The notes under the pieces were generated by a model, which saw nothing but the letters and a program-made list of their open reading frames with translations, was not told where the DNA came from and did not search any database. Both the position numbers and the translations under genes were made by a program. DNA of 64,000 bases, taken from contig JAKQNF010000030.1 of NCBI GenBank assembly GCA_029565935.1, positions 32,157-96,156 on the forward strand. The letters run 5' to 3'. Source of the DNA: Bacillota bacterium. GTDB lineage: Bacteria > Bacillota > DTU025 > MWDF01. Below, one piece after another: positions 35,042-42,782 of this stretch (positions within the stretch are counted from its first letter, which is position 1; the number at the start of each line of letters is the position of its first letter).

Positions 35042-36277
35042 ATGGTCTCGAAGAAGCCGCTGATTGCGTTGCTGATCATCACCGCCGTGATTGCCCTTGG
35101 GGCGTTTGCGCTGCAGACTGGAGCGGACGAGCCGAGCAGCTGCATCGACTGCCACACGAACGCTGATACCATGAAGGCGATGGTTGTCGTACCCGAGCTT
35201 GGCGGCGGCGAGGGCGAAGGCTGAGCGGGCCCTCCTCCCCCTGTAAGGGCGGAAGATTACTACCTTGGTTTCGTAGTCAGCAAAGATGCCATGGAAAATG
35301 AACCTCACCTTGCCATGCTCTCTTGTTCGGACTGCCATGGAGGCAACCCCGGAGGGAAGGACAAAGCAGAATCACATACCGGCCTCGTTAAAAGGCCTTC
35401 GGACGACATCTCGACTTGCGCAGGATGCCATCCTGACGAAGCCGAGTATTATGCTACTTCACTGCATTATACCACCGCCGGGTTCAGGAACGGTGTGATG
35501 GGACGCTTCAGCGAACAGGACCTGACCAAATTCGACGAGCTGGTCTTCGAACAGAGCTGCAGGAGCTGTCATGCCGCATGCGGTGACTGCCACGTCAAGA
35601 CTCCTATAGTCTCAGGAGTGAACCTCGGATTGATCTCCGGGCACGAGTTCGTGAGGAAGGACGAGACGAAGACCTGTGCTTTATGCCACGGCGGCAGGGT
35701 ATATTCCGAGTTCACGGGAGAATATGGCGGGACCCCGGACGTGCACTACCAGAAGGGCATGCTGTGCGCTGACTGCCATACGGCAGAGGAGATGCACGGC
35801 GACGGGACGCTGTATGAAGGACGCAGGGACGTTTCGATGCGGCCCCAATGCGTAAACTGCCATCCTATGGAAGCGAGCAGCGCTAATTCTAAGGAAGCCC
35901 ATGAGACACACGCGGGTATCCTGTCCTGTTCGGCATGCCATACTTCTGCGGAATACCGTAACTGCCAGAACTGCCACGTGGGTGAAGGTTCTACTTCGTT
36001 CCCTGCGCTGGTACTGGGCAACAATCCCAGGGTAGAAGGGCAGGTTACCACCCTAAGGTTGGTTCCCACCGTACGCAGCACATTCGAGAAGGCGGGAATC
36101 AAGCAGGAGAACTTCGATTCTTTGCCCAACTGGTGGGATACGGTGCCTCATATGACGAAGAAGCGAACGGACCGCACGAAGGACTGCGCAGTGTGCCATA
36201 GCGACGGCAAGTATTTCATAACGAAGGACCTGTTCCCCGAAGACGGTTCAAAGGCGAACGAGGGACTTCTACGGTAA
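35042..36277 (+). CDS. Eleven-haem cytochrome c with in-frame TGA (probable selenoprotein)
   Basis: A single frame of 411 codons is interrupted once, by TGA at 35222-35224. The part before it has a ribosome binding site, a signal peptide (LIALLIITAVIALGAFALQ), the first CIDCH and a Gly/Glu linker ending GGGEGEG. The part after continues AGPPPPVRAEDYY and holds ten more CxxCH sites: CSDCH, CAGCH, CRSCH, CGDCH, CALCH, CADCH, CVNCH, CSACH, CQNCH and CAVCH. The second part has no signal peptide or good ribosome binding site of its own, although haem attachment needs export. So reading through TGA as selenocysteine is the best explanation. From memory, Geobacter-type ExtKL cytochromes next to rhodanese genes look similar. 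A nonsense mutation is the alternative. Confidence 0.8.
35255..35278 (+). promoter_or_regulatory. Candidate SECIS-like hairpin after the TGA
   Basis: GATTAC pairs with GTAGTC (6 bases, one G-U), and inside it AC/GT closes a CTTG loop. It starts 31 bases after the TGA, with the loop about 40 bases away, slightly farther than in known bacterial SECIS elements. A second possible stem, GCCCT/AGGGC, lies at 35229-35250 but is rather close to the TGA. Confidence 0.25.
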
Positions 36278-36307
36278 AGCAGGTTAATTAATATCGGAGG
36301 TGCGAGT

Positions 36308-37183
36308 ATGAAGAGATTTATGGTTGTTGCACTTGCTATAGTGCTAGTAGCGGCGATGGGCGGTGCGTCCATGGCTGCGGGTTTCAATCCCCTGGTGACC
36401 ACCTCATGGCTTTCGGCTAACCTTAAGACTCCAGGCCTGGTAATACTGGACATCCGCTCAGTAGCCGACTATAAAGCGGGGCATATCCCGGGTGCTGTCA
36501 ACATGCTCTACGGAGCCCTTTCTGTGAAGCGCGGCAACCTGGCGAACGAGATACCGGATTTGTTGGACCTGCAGGATATGCTGCAGGAGATCGGAATCAG
36601 CGAAGGTTCTACCGTCGTCATTTACAGCTCCAAGTACTCCAAGGCTGATTCTTTCGCAGGGATATATGACTCACTTAGGATCTGGTTCACCCTCAAGTAC
36701 GCGGGCGTGAAGAACGTGGGCGTGCTGGATGGCGGATTGGATAAATGGGTGCTGGAGAAGAAGGAAGTATCGACCGTGACTGTGACCGCAAAAGCCGGCA
36801 CGTTCAAGGTAGTTCCCAACGAGGCGATAATGGCAACGGCGGACGAGGTGATAGCCGCAGTAGGCAAGGATGTAGTGATCGTCGATGTCAGGGATACTGC
36901 GACCTACGATACTAAGCACATCAAGGGAGCGGTAAGCGTTCCTTCCTCGTTCGTCTTCAATGACGACGGGACCATAAAGCCCGCCGCTGAGCTAGGCCTG
37001 TACGCGGTACCGAAGATCGGCACCAACCTCAGCAAGCCTATAATAGTCCACTGCGTAAGCGGACGCACCGCCAATGCATGGACATTCGTCCTGCTTGAGA
37101 TGATGGGCTATAAGAACGTTGCCACTTACGACGGGTCTTCGCAGGAATTCTCCGCACTGCCCAACTTGCCAATGGAGCCATAA
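36308..37183 (+). CDS. Exported two-domain rhodanese-like sulfurtransferase
   Basis: This 291-residue exported protein has a signal peptide ending near GASMAAG and two rhodanese domains. The N-terminal domain has LVILDIRSVADYKAGHIPGA but no cysteine at its active loop. The C-terminal domain has IVDVRDTATYDTKHIKGA and an active loop PIIVHCVSGRTANAW with Cys249. It should move sulfane sulfur or bind selenium outside the cytoplasm. GGAGGTG precedes the ATG. It follows the cytochrome by 30 bases and is closed by a strong terminator, so the two make a two-gene operon. Confidence 0.9.
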   Translation: MKRFMVVALAIVLVAAMGGASMAAGFNPLVTTSWLSANLKTPGLVILDIRSVADYKAGHIPGAVNMLYGALSVKRGNLANEIPDLLDLQDMLQEIGISEGSTVVIYSSKYSKADSFAGIYDSLRIWFTLKYAGVKNVGVLDGGLDKWVLEKKEVSTVTVTAKAGTFKVVPNEAIMATADEVIAAVGKDVVIVDVRDTATYDTKHIKGAVSVPSSFVFNDDGTIKPAAELGLYAVPKIGTNLSKPIIVHCVSGRTANAWTFVLLEMMGYKNVATYDGSSQEFSALPNLPMEP

Positions 37184-37200
37184 GGTTCATTAGAAATATC

Positions 37201-37237
37201 GGAAGGCGCATATCACAGTGATATGCGCCTTCCTTTT
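37201..37237 (+). terminator. Strong Rho-independent terminator
   Basis: GGAAGGCGCATATC and GATATGCGCCTTCC form a perfect 14-base stem with a 4-base loop followed by TTTTT. It ends the cytochrome-rhodanese operon. Confidence 0.93.
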
Positions 37238-37270
37238 TCATCCATTTATCAGACGTGTGCCTGCACATAA

Positions 37271-38413
37271 TCACACATTGAATTTTATTAAGACGACATC
37301 CCCGTCCTTCATCTCGTAGTCCTTGCCCTCGGATCTTACCTTGCCTCGCTCCTTGGCGTCCGCGTAAGAACCTATCTTTTCCAGTTCACTGTAGTTTATG
37401 ACATCGGCCCTTATGAATCCGCGCTCCATGTCGGTGTGGATCTTGCCCGCGGCCTTGGCTGCATGGGTGCCTTTCTTCACGGACCAGGCGCGCGTCTCGG
37501 TGCCCTTCATAGTAAAGAAAGATATCAGGTCAAGTGCCTGGAAGCACTTCTCCACCAGATGATCGGCAAGCGGCCTGTCCAGCCCGAACTGCGAAAGGTA
37601 TTCTTTCGCCTCGTCAGCGGATAGTTCTCCAAGGTCGTTATCTAGTTCGGCACATATCGCTACGACGGGACTCGCAGGATCCATGGTTTTAATCCTTGCC
37701 GCCGCCCCCGATATCATCCCTATCCTGTCGGGCAGCTGCTCGCTGAACAGCTCGGGCATGACACGAGGGAGTTCCGCGATCTGATCCTCGTCAACGTTCA
37801 GGACGATGACCGCAGGTTTAGCTGTAAGGAGGAACAGTCCGTTCACCAACTCCGCCTCTTCCTCGTCCAGCTCGATCGACCTTAACAGCTTGCCTGCCGA
37901 TATTTGGGCCTTGATCTTCTTTAGGGTCTCGAGCTCGTCCTTGTACTTCCTGTCCCCTGTCTTCAACATTGGTTCCGTTTTCTGTATGGCCTTGTCCACA
38001 GTCTGCAAGTCGGCTAGCAGAAGTTCTGTGTTCACGATGTCGAGGTCCCTGGCAGGATCGACGCTGCCTTCCACGTGCACGACATCCTTGTTCTCGAAGC
38101 ATCTGAGCACATGTGCTATTGCGTCGCACTCTCTGATATGTCCCAGGAACTTGTTACCGAGGCCCTCTCCTTTCCAGGCCCCCTTAACAAGTCCTGCGAT
38201 ATCGAAGTATTCGACGGTGGCCGGCGTCGCCTTATCCGCTTTTGCCAGCTCGGCTATCTTGCCAAGCCTCCTATCCGGTATTTCCACGACACCGACGTTA
38301 GGTTCTACCGTCGTAAAAGGGTAGCTTCCCACCTGGGCGCCTGCTTTGGTTAGGGCATTGAACAGAGTGCTTTTGCCTGCGTTGGGAAGCCCTACTATCC
38401 CTACTCTTAGCAA
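37271..38413 (-). CDS. ychF: Ribosome-associated GTPase/ATPase YchF
   Basis: YchF (about 380 residues) is an Obg-family P-loop ATPase linked with ribosomes and redox stress. The G1 loop is in GIVGLPNAGKSTLFNALT, and the C-terminal TGS-like domain ends KDYEMKDGDVVLIKFNV. I chose a TTG start (MLRVGIVG) with GGGGGTG five bases upstream; a GTG three codons earlier is possible. It follows the DUF951 gene closely. Confidence 0.94.
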   Translation of the reverse strand: MLRVGIVGLPNAGKSTLFNALTKAGAQVGSYPFTTVEPNVGVVEIPDRRLGKIAELAKADKATPATVEYFDIAGLVKGAWKGEGLGNKFLGHIRECDAIAHVLRCFENKDVVHVEGSVDPARDLDIVNTELLLADLQTVDKAIQKTEPMLKTGDRKYKDELETLKKIKAQISAGKLLRSIELDEEEAELVNGLFLLTAKPAVIVLNVDEDQIAELPRVMPELFSEQLPDRIGMISGAAARIKTMDPASPVVAICAELDNDLGELSADEAKEYLSQFGLDRPLADHLVEKCFQALDLISFFTMKGTETRAWSVKKGTHAAKAAGKIHTDMERGFIRADVINYSELEKIGSYADAKERGKVRSEGKDYEMKDGDVVLIKFNV

Positions 38414-38428
38414 AGGCCACACCCCCTG

Positions 38429-38632
38429 TCATTGCTTGTTTACGATTGCCCTGGCCTGCCTTTCGAAGTCCCCCCTTGCCATGGTAAGTTGCCTACCGCA
38501 TCCCATACACTTTATCCGGTAGTCCACACCGGTTCCTAGCACCTGCCATTCGAAGGATCCGCAAGGATGCTTCTTCTTCATCCTTACGACATCCCCGGGA
38601 TTGTAAGGGAAGTAGGACTTCTGCTCAACCAC
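38429..38632 (-). CDS. DUF951 family protein
   Basis: This 67-residue protein matches DUF951: YNPGDVVRMKKKHPCGSFEWQVLGTG, then IKCMGCGRQLTMARGDFERQ. The cysteines (HPCG, CMGC) probably bind zinc. It overlaps the end of the mscS gene by eight bases and sits before ychF, an arrangement seen in Bacillota. Function is unknown. Confidence 0.92.
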   Translation of the reverse strand: MVEQKSYFPYNPGDVVRMKKKHPCGSFEWQVLGTGVDYRIKCMGCGRQLTMARGDFERQARAIVNKQ

Positions 38633-39539
38633 GGCTTTTACCTTCTTCCTCGACCGGGTACTTGTCGGTCTCTATGGTTATGTTCCGGTGCGGGCTCGCA
38701 AGCCTTATGCCCTTCTCATCGCAGATGGCTTTTATAGCCTTGTTCAACTGGCGTGATATGTTCCAGTGCTTTAACGGTACGCCCTTAGCCCATATCCTTA
38801 TCCTGGAACCGAGCTCGTTCACCTCTTCTACGCCGAGGACGGTCGGCCCTTCCGTCAATCCGTCCAGCTTGTCCTTCAGTCCGTCCAATGCTGCCTGGAT
38901 CTCGTTTATCGCTTTCTCAAGATCCTCTCGTATGTCGACGGTGACCGCTATCCATATCCTCAATCCCTCGCCGCTGTAATTCGTGACCTTGCTTATATTC
39001 CCGTTGGGGATTATGTGCAGCTCCCCGCCGAAGTCGCGGATTTTCGTTATCCTCAGCTGGATGTCCTCTACTATTCCCTCGCATCCTTCCACCTTGACGT
39101 AGTCTCCTACCGCGTACTGGTCTTCGAACAGCATGAAGAACCCGGACATGACGTCCTTTATCAACGCCTGTGCGCCGAAGCCGAATATCAAGCCGGCAAA
39201 ACCGGCGCCCGCCAGCAGGCTTGTAGGGTTAAGCCCCAAGACTTCGAGGGAGATGATGGATGCTAAGAAGTATAACGCGTACTTTGTGATGCTCCTTAAT
39301 ATAGTGCCGCTAGTCTGAATGCGCCTCTGTTCGCTAACCTTGTGATGGTCCCTCCTAAGGCGTCTCTTTATGCTCGCATCTATGATCTTGGCAATGATGG
39401 TGTTCAGAAGGGATGCGATGGCGAACACAATGGCTACGGAGATGATCCTGGCACCTATCCTTACATATGGCAGGATGTCCTCTACTGGCGTGCCTCGCAG
39501 CCTAGATATCCATTCAGCTACTTTATCCGTAAGTTTCAT
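38625..39539 (-). CDS. MscS-family mechanosensitive channel
   Basis: This 304-residue protein has an N-terminal membrane region (IISVAIVFAIASLLNTIIAKII, then a second span near YALYFLASIISLEVLGL) and the pore helix LLAGAGFAGLIFGFGAQALIKDVMSG, followed by the cytoplasmic beta domain with YAVGDYVKVEGCEGIVEDI. It releases solutes on hypo-osmotic shock. GGAGGTGAGG precedes the ATG giving MKLTDK. A parS site lies just upstream. Confidence 0.93.
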   Translation of the reverse strand: MKLTDKVAEWISRLRGTPVEDILPYVRIGARIISVAIVFAIASLLNTIIAKIIDASIKRRLRRDHHKVSEQRRIQTSGTILRSITKYALYFLASIISLEVLGLNPTSLLAGAGFAGLIFGFGAQALIKDVMSGFFMLFEDQYAVGDYVKVEGCEGIVEDIQLRITKIRDFGGELHIIPNGNISKVTNYSGEGLRIWIAVTVDIREDLEKAINEIQAALDGLKDKLDGLTEGPTVLGVEEVNELGSRIRIWAKGVPLKHWNISRQLNKAIKAICDEKGIRLASPHRNITIETDKYPVEEEGKSRG

Positions 39540-39560
39540 GGACCTCACCTCCGAAAAGGT

Positions 39561-39576
39561 TGTTTCACGTGAAACA
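39561..39576. promoter_or_regulatory. parS: parS site 1
   Basis: TGTTTCACGTGAAACA is the perfect 16-base parS palindrome bound by ParB/Spo0J. It fills the gap between the split transporter stop codon and the mscS leader, about 11 kb from oriC and 3.5 kb from the second copy. Confidence 0.95.
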
Positions 39577-40101
39577 TCATATCCTTATTATGGCGCCGAC
39601 GACAGCCGTTACAAGAAGAAGAAGTATCGGGTCCGCCTTGAGGAGTATCACAGCTGCTAAGGCGGCTGCGAATATGACAAGGCTTAACGTGCTTCCAAGC
39701 GCGGCGGCGCCCATCGTGTACGCCGCCGAAGCGATCAGCCCTATCACGACGGCCCTCAGCATGGTCTTGATTGCCTTCATCTTCTTGTTGTCTTTGAGCT
39801 TGTTCACGAAATAGGTCAGTACCAGCATTATGAGCACGGGAAAGAAGATCACTCCCACCGTACCCACTATCGCTCCTGGAATCCCAGAGAGTTTGTATCC
39901 TATGAACGTCGACGCATTAAGGGCGATCGGGCCGGGCGTAACCTCCGCAATGGCCACCACATCGAGGAACTCTTCCATGGTAAGCCATGCTTTGCTGATG
40001 ATTATCTCTGATTGTATGAGCCTTAGCGCCGCATATCCTCCGCCGAATGTGAATAGGCCCACCTTAGCAAAACTCATGAATATGTCTATCAGCAACTCCA
40101 T
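39577..40101 (-). CDS. Chromate-type (CHR) transporter, second half
   Basis: This 174-residue membrane protein is one half of a split chromate ion transporter family pair. The CHR signatures FTFGGGYAALRLIQSE and EVTPGPIALNASTFIGYK are present, followed by four or five membrane helices. GGAGG precedes the ATG giving MELLIDIF. The other half is directly upstream with one base between. Substrate may be chromate, sulfate or something unknown. Confidence 0.9.
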   Translation of the reverse strand: MELLIDIFMSFAKVGLFTFGGGYAALRLIQSEIIISKAWLTMEEFLDVVAIAEVTPGPIALNASTFIGYKLSGIPGAIVGTVGVIFFPVLIMLVLTYFVNKLKDNKKMKAIKTMLRAVVIGLIASAAYTMGAAALGSTLSLVIFAAALAAVILLKADPILLLLVTAVVGAIIRI

Positions 40102-40102
40102 A

Positions 40103-40651
40103 TCACAGCGCCTCCTCGGGCAATACAAGCGCAAGGAGCGCACATGCCACGATTATCGGAAAAGGGCTGACTTTTAAGAAACAGTTGGCTAAGAACGCGA
40201 TGACCGCTATCGCAAGGTACAGAGGCTTGGAGACGCATGACTTCGAGAGCTTGATCACGGCCGCGGCGATCAGAGCGACGACTGCCGGCCTTGCCGCCTT
40301 GAAAGCGCTCTGGAAGAAGCTATACTTCATAAAGGAGGGGAAAAGCGCCGCTATTACCGTTATGACAAGGAGCGAGGGGAGCGTGCACCCCAGCACCGCC
40401 GCTGCTGCACCGGATTTACGCCTCAGGGTGTAGCCGACATATGTGGCCGTGTTTATGGCGATTGGTCCCGGCGCAGCTTGCGTTATCCCTAGCATGTCTG
40501 TGAATTCTTCCTTGCTCATCCAGTTCCTCTTCTCCGCAATCTCCTTCTGCATGACGGGCACCATCACGTATCCCCCGCCTATCGTGAACATGCCGACCTT
40601 GAAGAAGAGGGTGAATATCTCCCTTAGGGACGGTTTCTTGGTTCCCGTCAT
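40103..40651 (-). CDS. Chromate-type (CHR) transporter, first half
   Basis: This protein of about 182 residues has FFKVGMFTIGGGYVMVPVMQKE and TQAAPGPIAINTATYVGYT, parallel to its neighbour. The two halves probably assemble with opposite membrane orientation as a heterodimer. I chose the ATG giving MTGTKKPSLRE with GGAAG upstream; a TTG five codons earlier with GGGGTGAG is equally possible. Confidence 0.9.
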   Translation of the reverse strand: MTGTKKPSLREIFTLFFKVGMFTIGGGYVMVPVMQKEIAEKRNWMSKEEFTDMLGITQAAPGPIAINTATYVGYTLRRKSGAAAAVLGCTLPSLLVITVIAALFPSFMKYSFFQSAFKAARPAVVALIAAAVIKLSKSCVSKPLYLAIAVIAFLANCFLKVSPFPIIVACALLALVLPEEAL

Positions 40652-40689
40652 GGCTGCTGCTTCCAATTTCTCACCCCTTATTAATTGGT

Positions 40690-40710
40690 GCCCCGCCTTG
40701 AAGGCGGGGC
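40690..40710. terminator. Hairpin between ilvE and the CHR transporter genes
   Basis: GCCCCGCCTT and AAGGCGGGGC form a 10-base near-perfect palindrome around one base. No T-run follows on either strand, so it is either a weak terminator or an mRNA stability element. Confidence 0.5.
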
Positions 40711-40757
40711 TACTGGCTATATTATGCTTCTTCGCAGCCGTAATCCGCCACCTAAGG

Positions 40758-41678
40758 CTAGAATACGGGCGTGCACCATTTCATGTACTTCTTGTTCTTG
40801 CCCCTTACAACATCATAGTACAGGGACTGAAGCTCCTTGGCTATCGGACCTACCTTCCCGTCGCCTACGGGGACCCTGTCGACGGAGACTATAGGAGCGA
40901 GCTCGGCACCGGTGCCACATATGAATGCCTCTTCGCATATATAAAGCTCGGAACGGTCGACGACCCTCTCGACGCACGTCACGCCCATCTCCTCCGCGGC
41001 CAGCTTCATGAGCGTATCCCTTGTGATCCCCTCGAGTATGTGGGAGCTTACGCTGGGTGTCACGAGCTTTCCTTCCCTGACCATGAAGAAGTTCTCCGCA
41101 CTGCCTTCCGATACGTGCCCGTCCCTGTTCATGAATATGGCCTCGTCGTATCCATTATCCAATGCTTCGCTCTTAGCATACGCAGCGTTGATGTATGCCC
41201 CGTTTACTTTCGCCCTCATCGGTATGCAGTTATCCTCTACGTGCGCCCACGAGCTTACGGCAACTTTCAGGCCTTTAGAAGTGTCTATGTACTTGCCATA
41301 TTCGGTGGCGAAGCAGCAGAAGTTGTTCTCGATGCCGGTAAGCTTGACCCCTATGCCAAGGCCGCTCTTGTACGCCACTGGCCTTATGTACACGTCGTTG
41401 CCGCGGAAGTCGCTCTTCCTAAGCAACTCCAGAGTTATCTCACTAAGTTCCTCCGCGCTCTGCTCAAGGAATATCCTGGTTATCTTGGTCGAGTTCTTCA
41501 TGCGCTTGAAGTGTTCGAGCAACCTGAAAACGTAAAGCTGTTTGTCGTCTTCGTTCCAATAGGCCCTTATACCTTCGAAGCATGCTGTCCCGTACAAGAA
41601 GGCATGCGTCATTATGCTTATCTTCGCATCCTCCAAGGGTACATACTTACCTTCTAAATAGGCCACGGGCTTTGACAT
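40758..41678 (-). CDS. ilvE: Branched-chain amino acid aminotransferase
   Basis: This fold-type IV PLP enzyme (306 residues) interconverts branched-chain amino acids and 2-oxo acids. It shows IMTHAFLYGTACFEGIRAYW, RPVAYKSGLGIGV, the PLP-lysine region RAKVNGAYINAAYAKSEAL, and VSEGSAENFFMVREG. AAGGAGG lies eight bases before the ATG giving MSKPVAYLEG. It ends before a hairpin; a TPR protein gene lies upstream. Confidence 0.93.
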   Translation of the reverse strand: MSKPVAYLEGKYVPLEDAKISIMTHAFLYGTACFEGIRAYWNEDDKQLYVFRLLEHFKRMKNSTKITRIFLEQSAEELSEITLELLRKSDFRGNDVYIRPVAYKSGLGIGVKLTGIENNFCCFATEYGKYIDTSKGLKVAVSSWAHVEDNCIPMRAKVNGAYINAAYAKSEALDNGYDEAIFMNRDGHVSEGSAENFFMVREGKLVTPSVSSHILEGITRDTLMKLAAEEMGVTCVERVVDRSELYICEEAFICGTGAELAPIVSVDRVPVGDGKVGPIAKELQSLYYDVVRGKNKKYMKWCTPVF

Positions 41679-41699
41679 CGACAAAACCTCCTTAAAATG

Positions 41700-42218
41700 T
41701 TACTTCAACCTGCTCAGCAGCATCGCGACGGCGCCGATAACGAATGCCACTGCTACCCATGAGTATCTCCACGCCGTCTGTTTCCTCTTCCCTCTCTTGA
41801 TGTCCCCCTTGCCCAACTCAAGTTGCTTGCCGGTCTTTATCAAGGGGATGCCTTTGTCGTATCTCCTTAGGCCGTTATAGAGTACACCGAGGTTGTGATA
41901 GGCATTGGGGTAGGTAGGGTCCGCCTTGATCGCCTTTTCGTAGTACTCGATCGCCTTCTCCACATCACCGCGTTCCTTAGATATGTTACCCAGGTTGGTG
42001 TATGCCGGGCTACATTCGCAGTCCAGTGTAATGGCCGCCCTGAACTCTGCTTCAGCTTCTTGTGCCATGCCCTTGGAGACGTAACAGACCCCGATCTTGT
42101 TCCTTATAATCGGGTTGGCCATTCCTTCGGCTCCTGCAGACATAAGTATCTGAAGGGCCTTGTCCGGTTCTCCTTCAGATATTAACGCCTGTGCCTCTCC
42201 GATTATCTCTTCTATCAT
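41700..42218 (-). CDS. TPR-repeat protein with C-terminal membrane anchor
   Basis: This 172-residue protein has about three tetratricopeptide repeats, clearest in PAYTNLGNISKERGDVEKAI and PNAYHNLGVLYNGLRRYDKG, and ends in one membrane helix (WVAVAFVIGAVAMLLS). TPR regions bind partner proteins, so this is probably a membrane-tethered scaffold facing the cytoplasm. GGAGGA is a rather distant 12 bases before the ATG. Partner unknown. Confidence 0.8.
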   Translation of the reverse strand: MIEEIIGEAQALISEGEPDKALQILMSAGAEGMANPIIRNKIGVCYVSKGMAQEAEAEFRAAITLDCECSPAYTNLGNISKERGDVEKAIEYYEKAIKADPTYPNAYHNLGVLYNGLRRYDKGIPLIKTGKQLELGKGDIKRGKRKQTAWRYSWVAVAFVIGAVAMLLSRLK

Positions 42219-42248
42219 CGAAACTGTTATTCCTCCATGTACGATGCA

Positions 42249-42755
42249 CTATCTTGAGTACTTGCCTACCGCCTTCGATATCGCCTCGAGTTCCTCGGGG
42301 CTGAGGTTGTACTTCGAGGATCCATCCTCTATGGGCTTCGCGTATACCCTCGTCTCCGAATGCCCGAATATACCCGTTATCGTTATACCGTTCTTCTTGT
42401 CGTCCAGCAATGCCAAAGAGAAGCTCTGTTCCCCGCCTACACCTTCGAAGGCGTTGTACCTTACCATCCCTATGTTCTGAAGGTGCGTACCGGCTTCCAT
42501 CTCCGCCGTCCCCATCCTCACCTCGAGTGCCTTTGTCCTGGATTCCAGCTCTTTCGTCGAAGTCAGGTAGTCGATCAGCACTTCCTCAACGTTCTGCTCC
42601 GATACGCCGGAAAGAAGCTTTTCATACTGTCTCTTGATCTTCTGGACCTTCAACATAAGCGCCATTGTTAGCGCCGCCACGATCAACAGCAGGAACATAA
42701 GCGCTGCCGTTATGAAGTAGCTGTTATCCCGGAGAAATGACATCATTGATTCCAT
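42249..42755 (-). CDS. DUF4446 family membrane protein
   Basis: This 168-residue protein has one N-terminal membrane helix (FITAALMFLLLIVAALTMALML), a coiled-coil stretch, and the DUF4446 core NIGMVRYNAFEGVGGEQSFSLALLDDKKNG. DUF4446 genes usually follow parB in Bacillota, as here. The function is unknown. Confidence 0.9.
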   Translation of the reverse strand: MESMMSFLRDNSYFITAALMFLLLIVAALTMALMLKVQKIKRQYEKLLSGVSEQNVEEVLIDYLTSTKELESRTKALEVRMGTAEMEAGTHLQNIGMVRYNAFEGVGGEQSFSLALLDDKKNGITITGIFGHSETRVYAKPIEDGSSKYNLSPEELEAISKAVGKYSR

Positions 42756-42782
42756 CTGTCGCGAACCGCCTTTCGATTGCTT

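Noticed and set aside
35222..35224. Reading TGA as tryptophan because of an alternative genetic code
   Set aside because: TGA ends many intact genes here (purQ, purS region, parA, recF), so it is a stop in normal context.
35291..36277. The cytochrome second part as an independent gene starting at ATG 35291
   Set aside because: It would lack a signal peptide and has no ribosome binding site, while the frame upstream supplies both along with another haem site.
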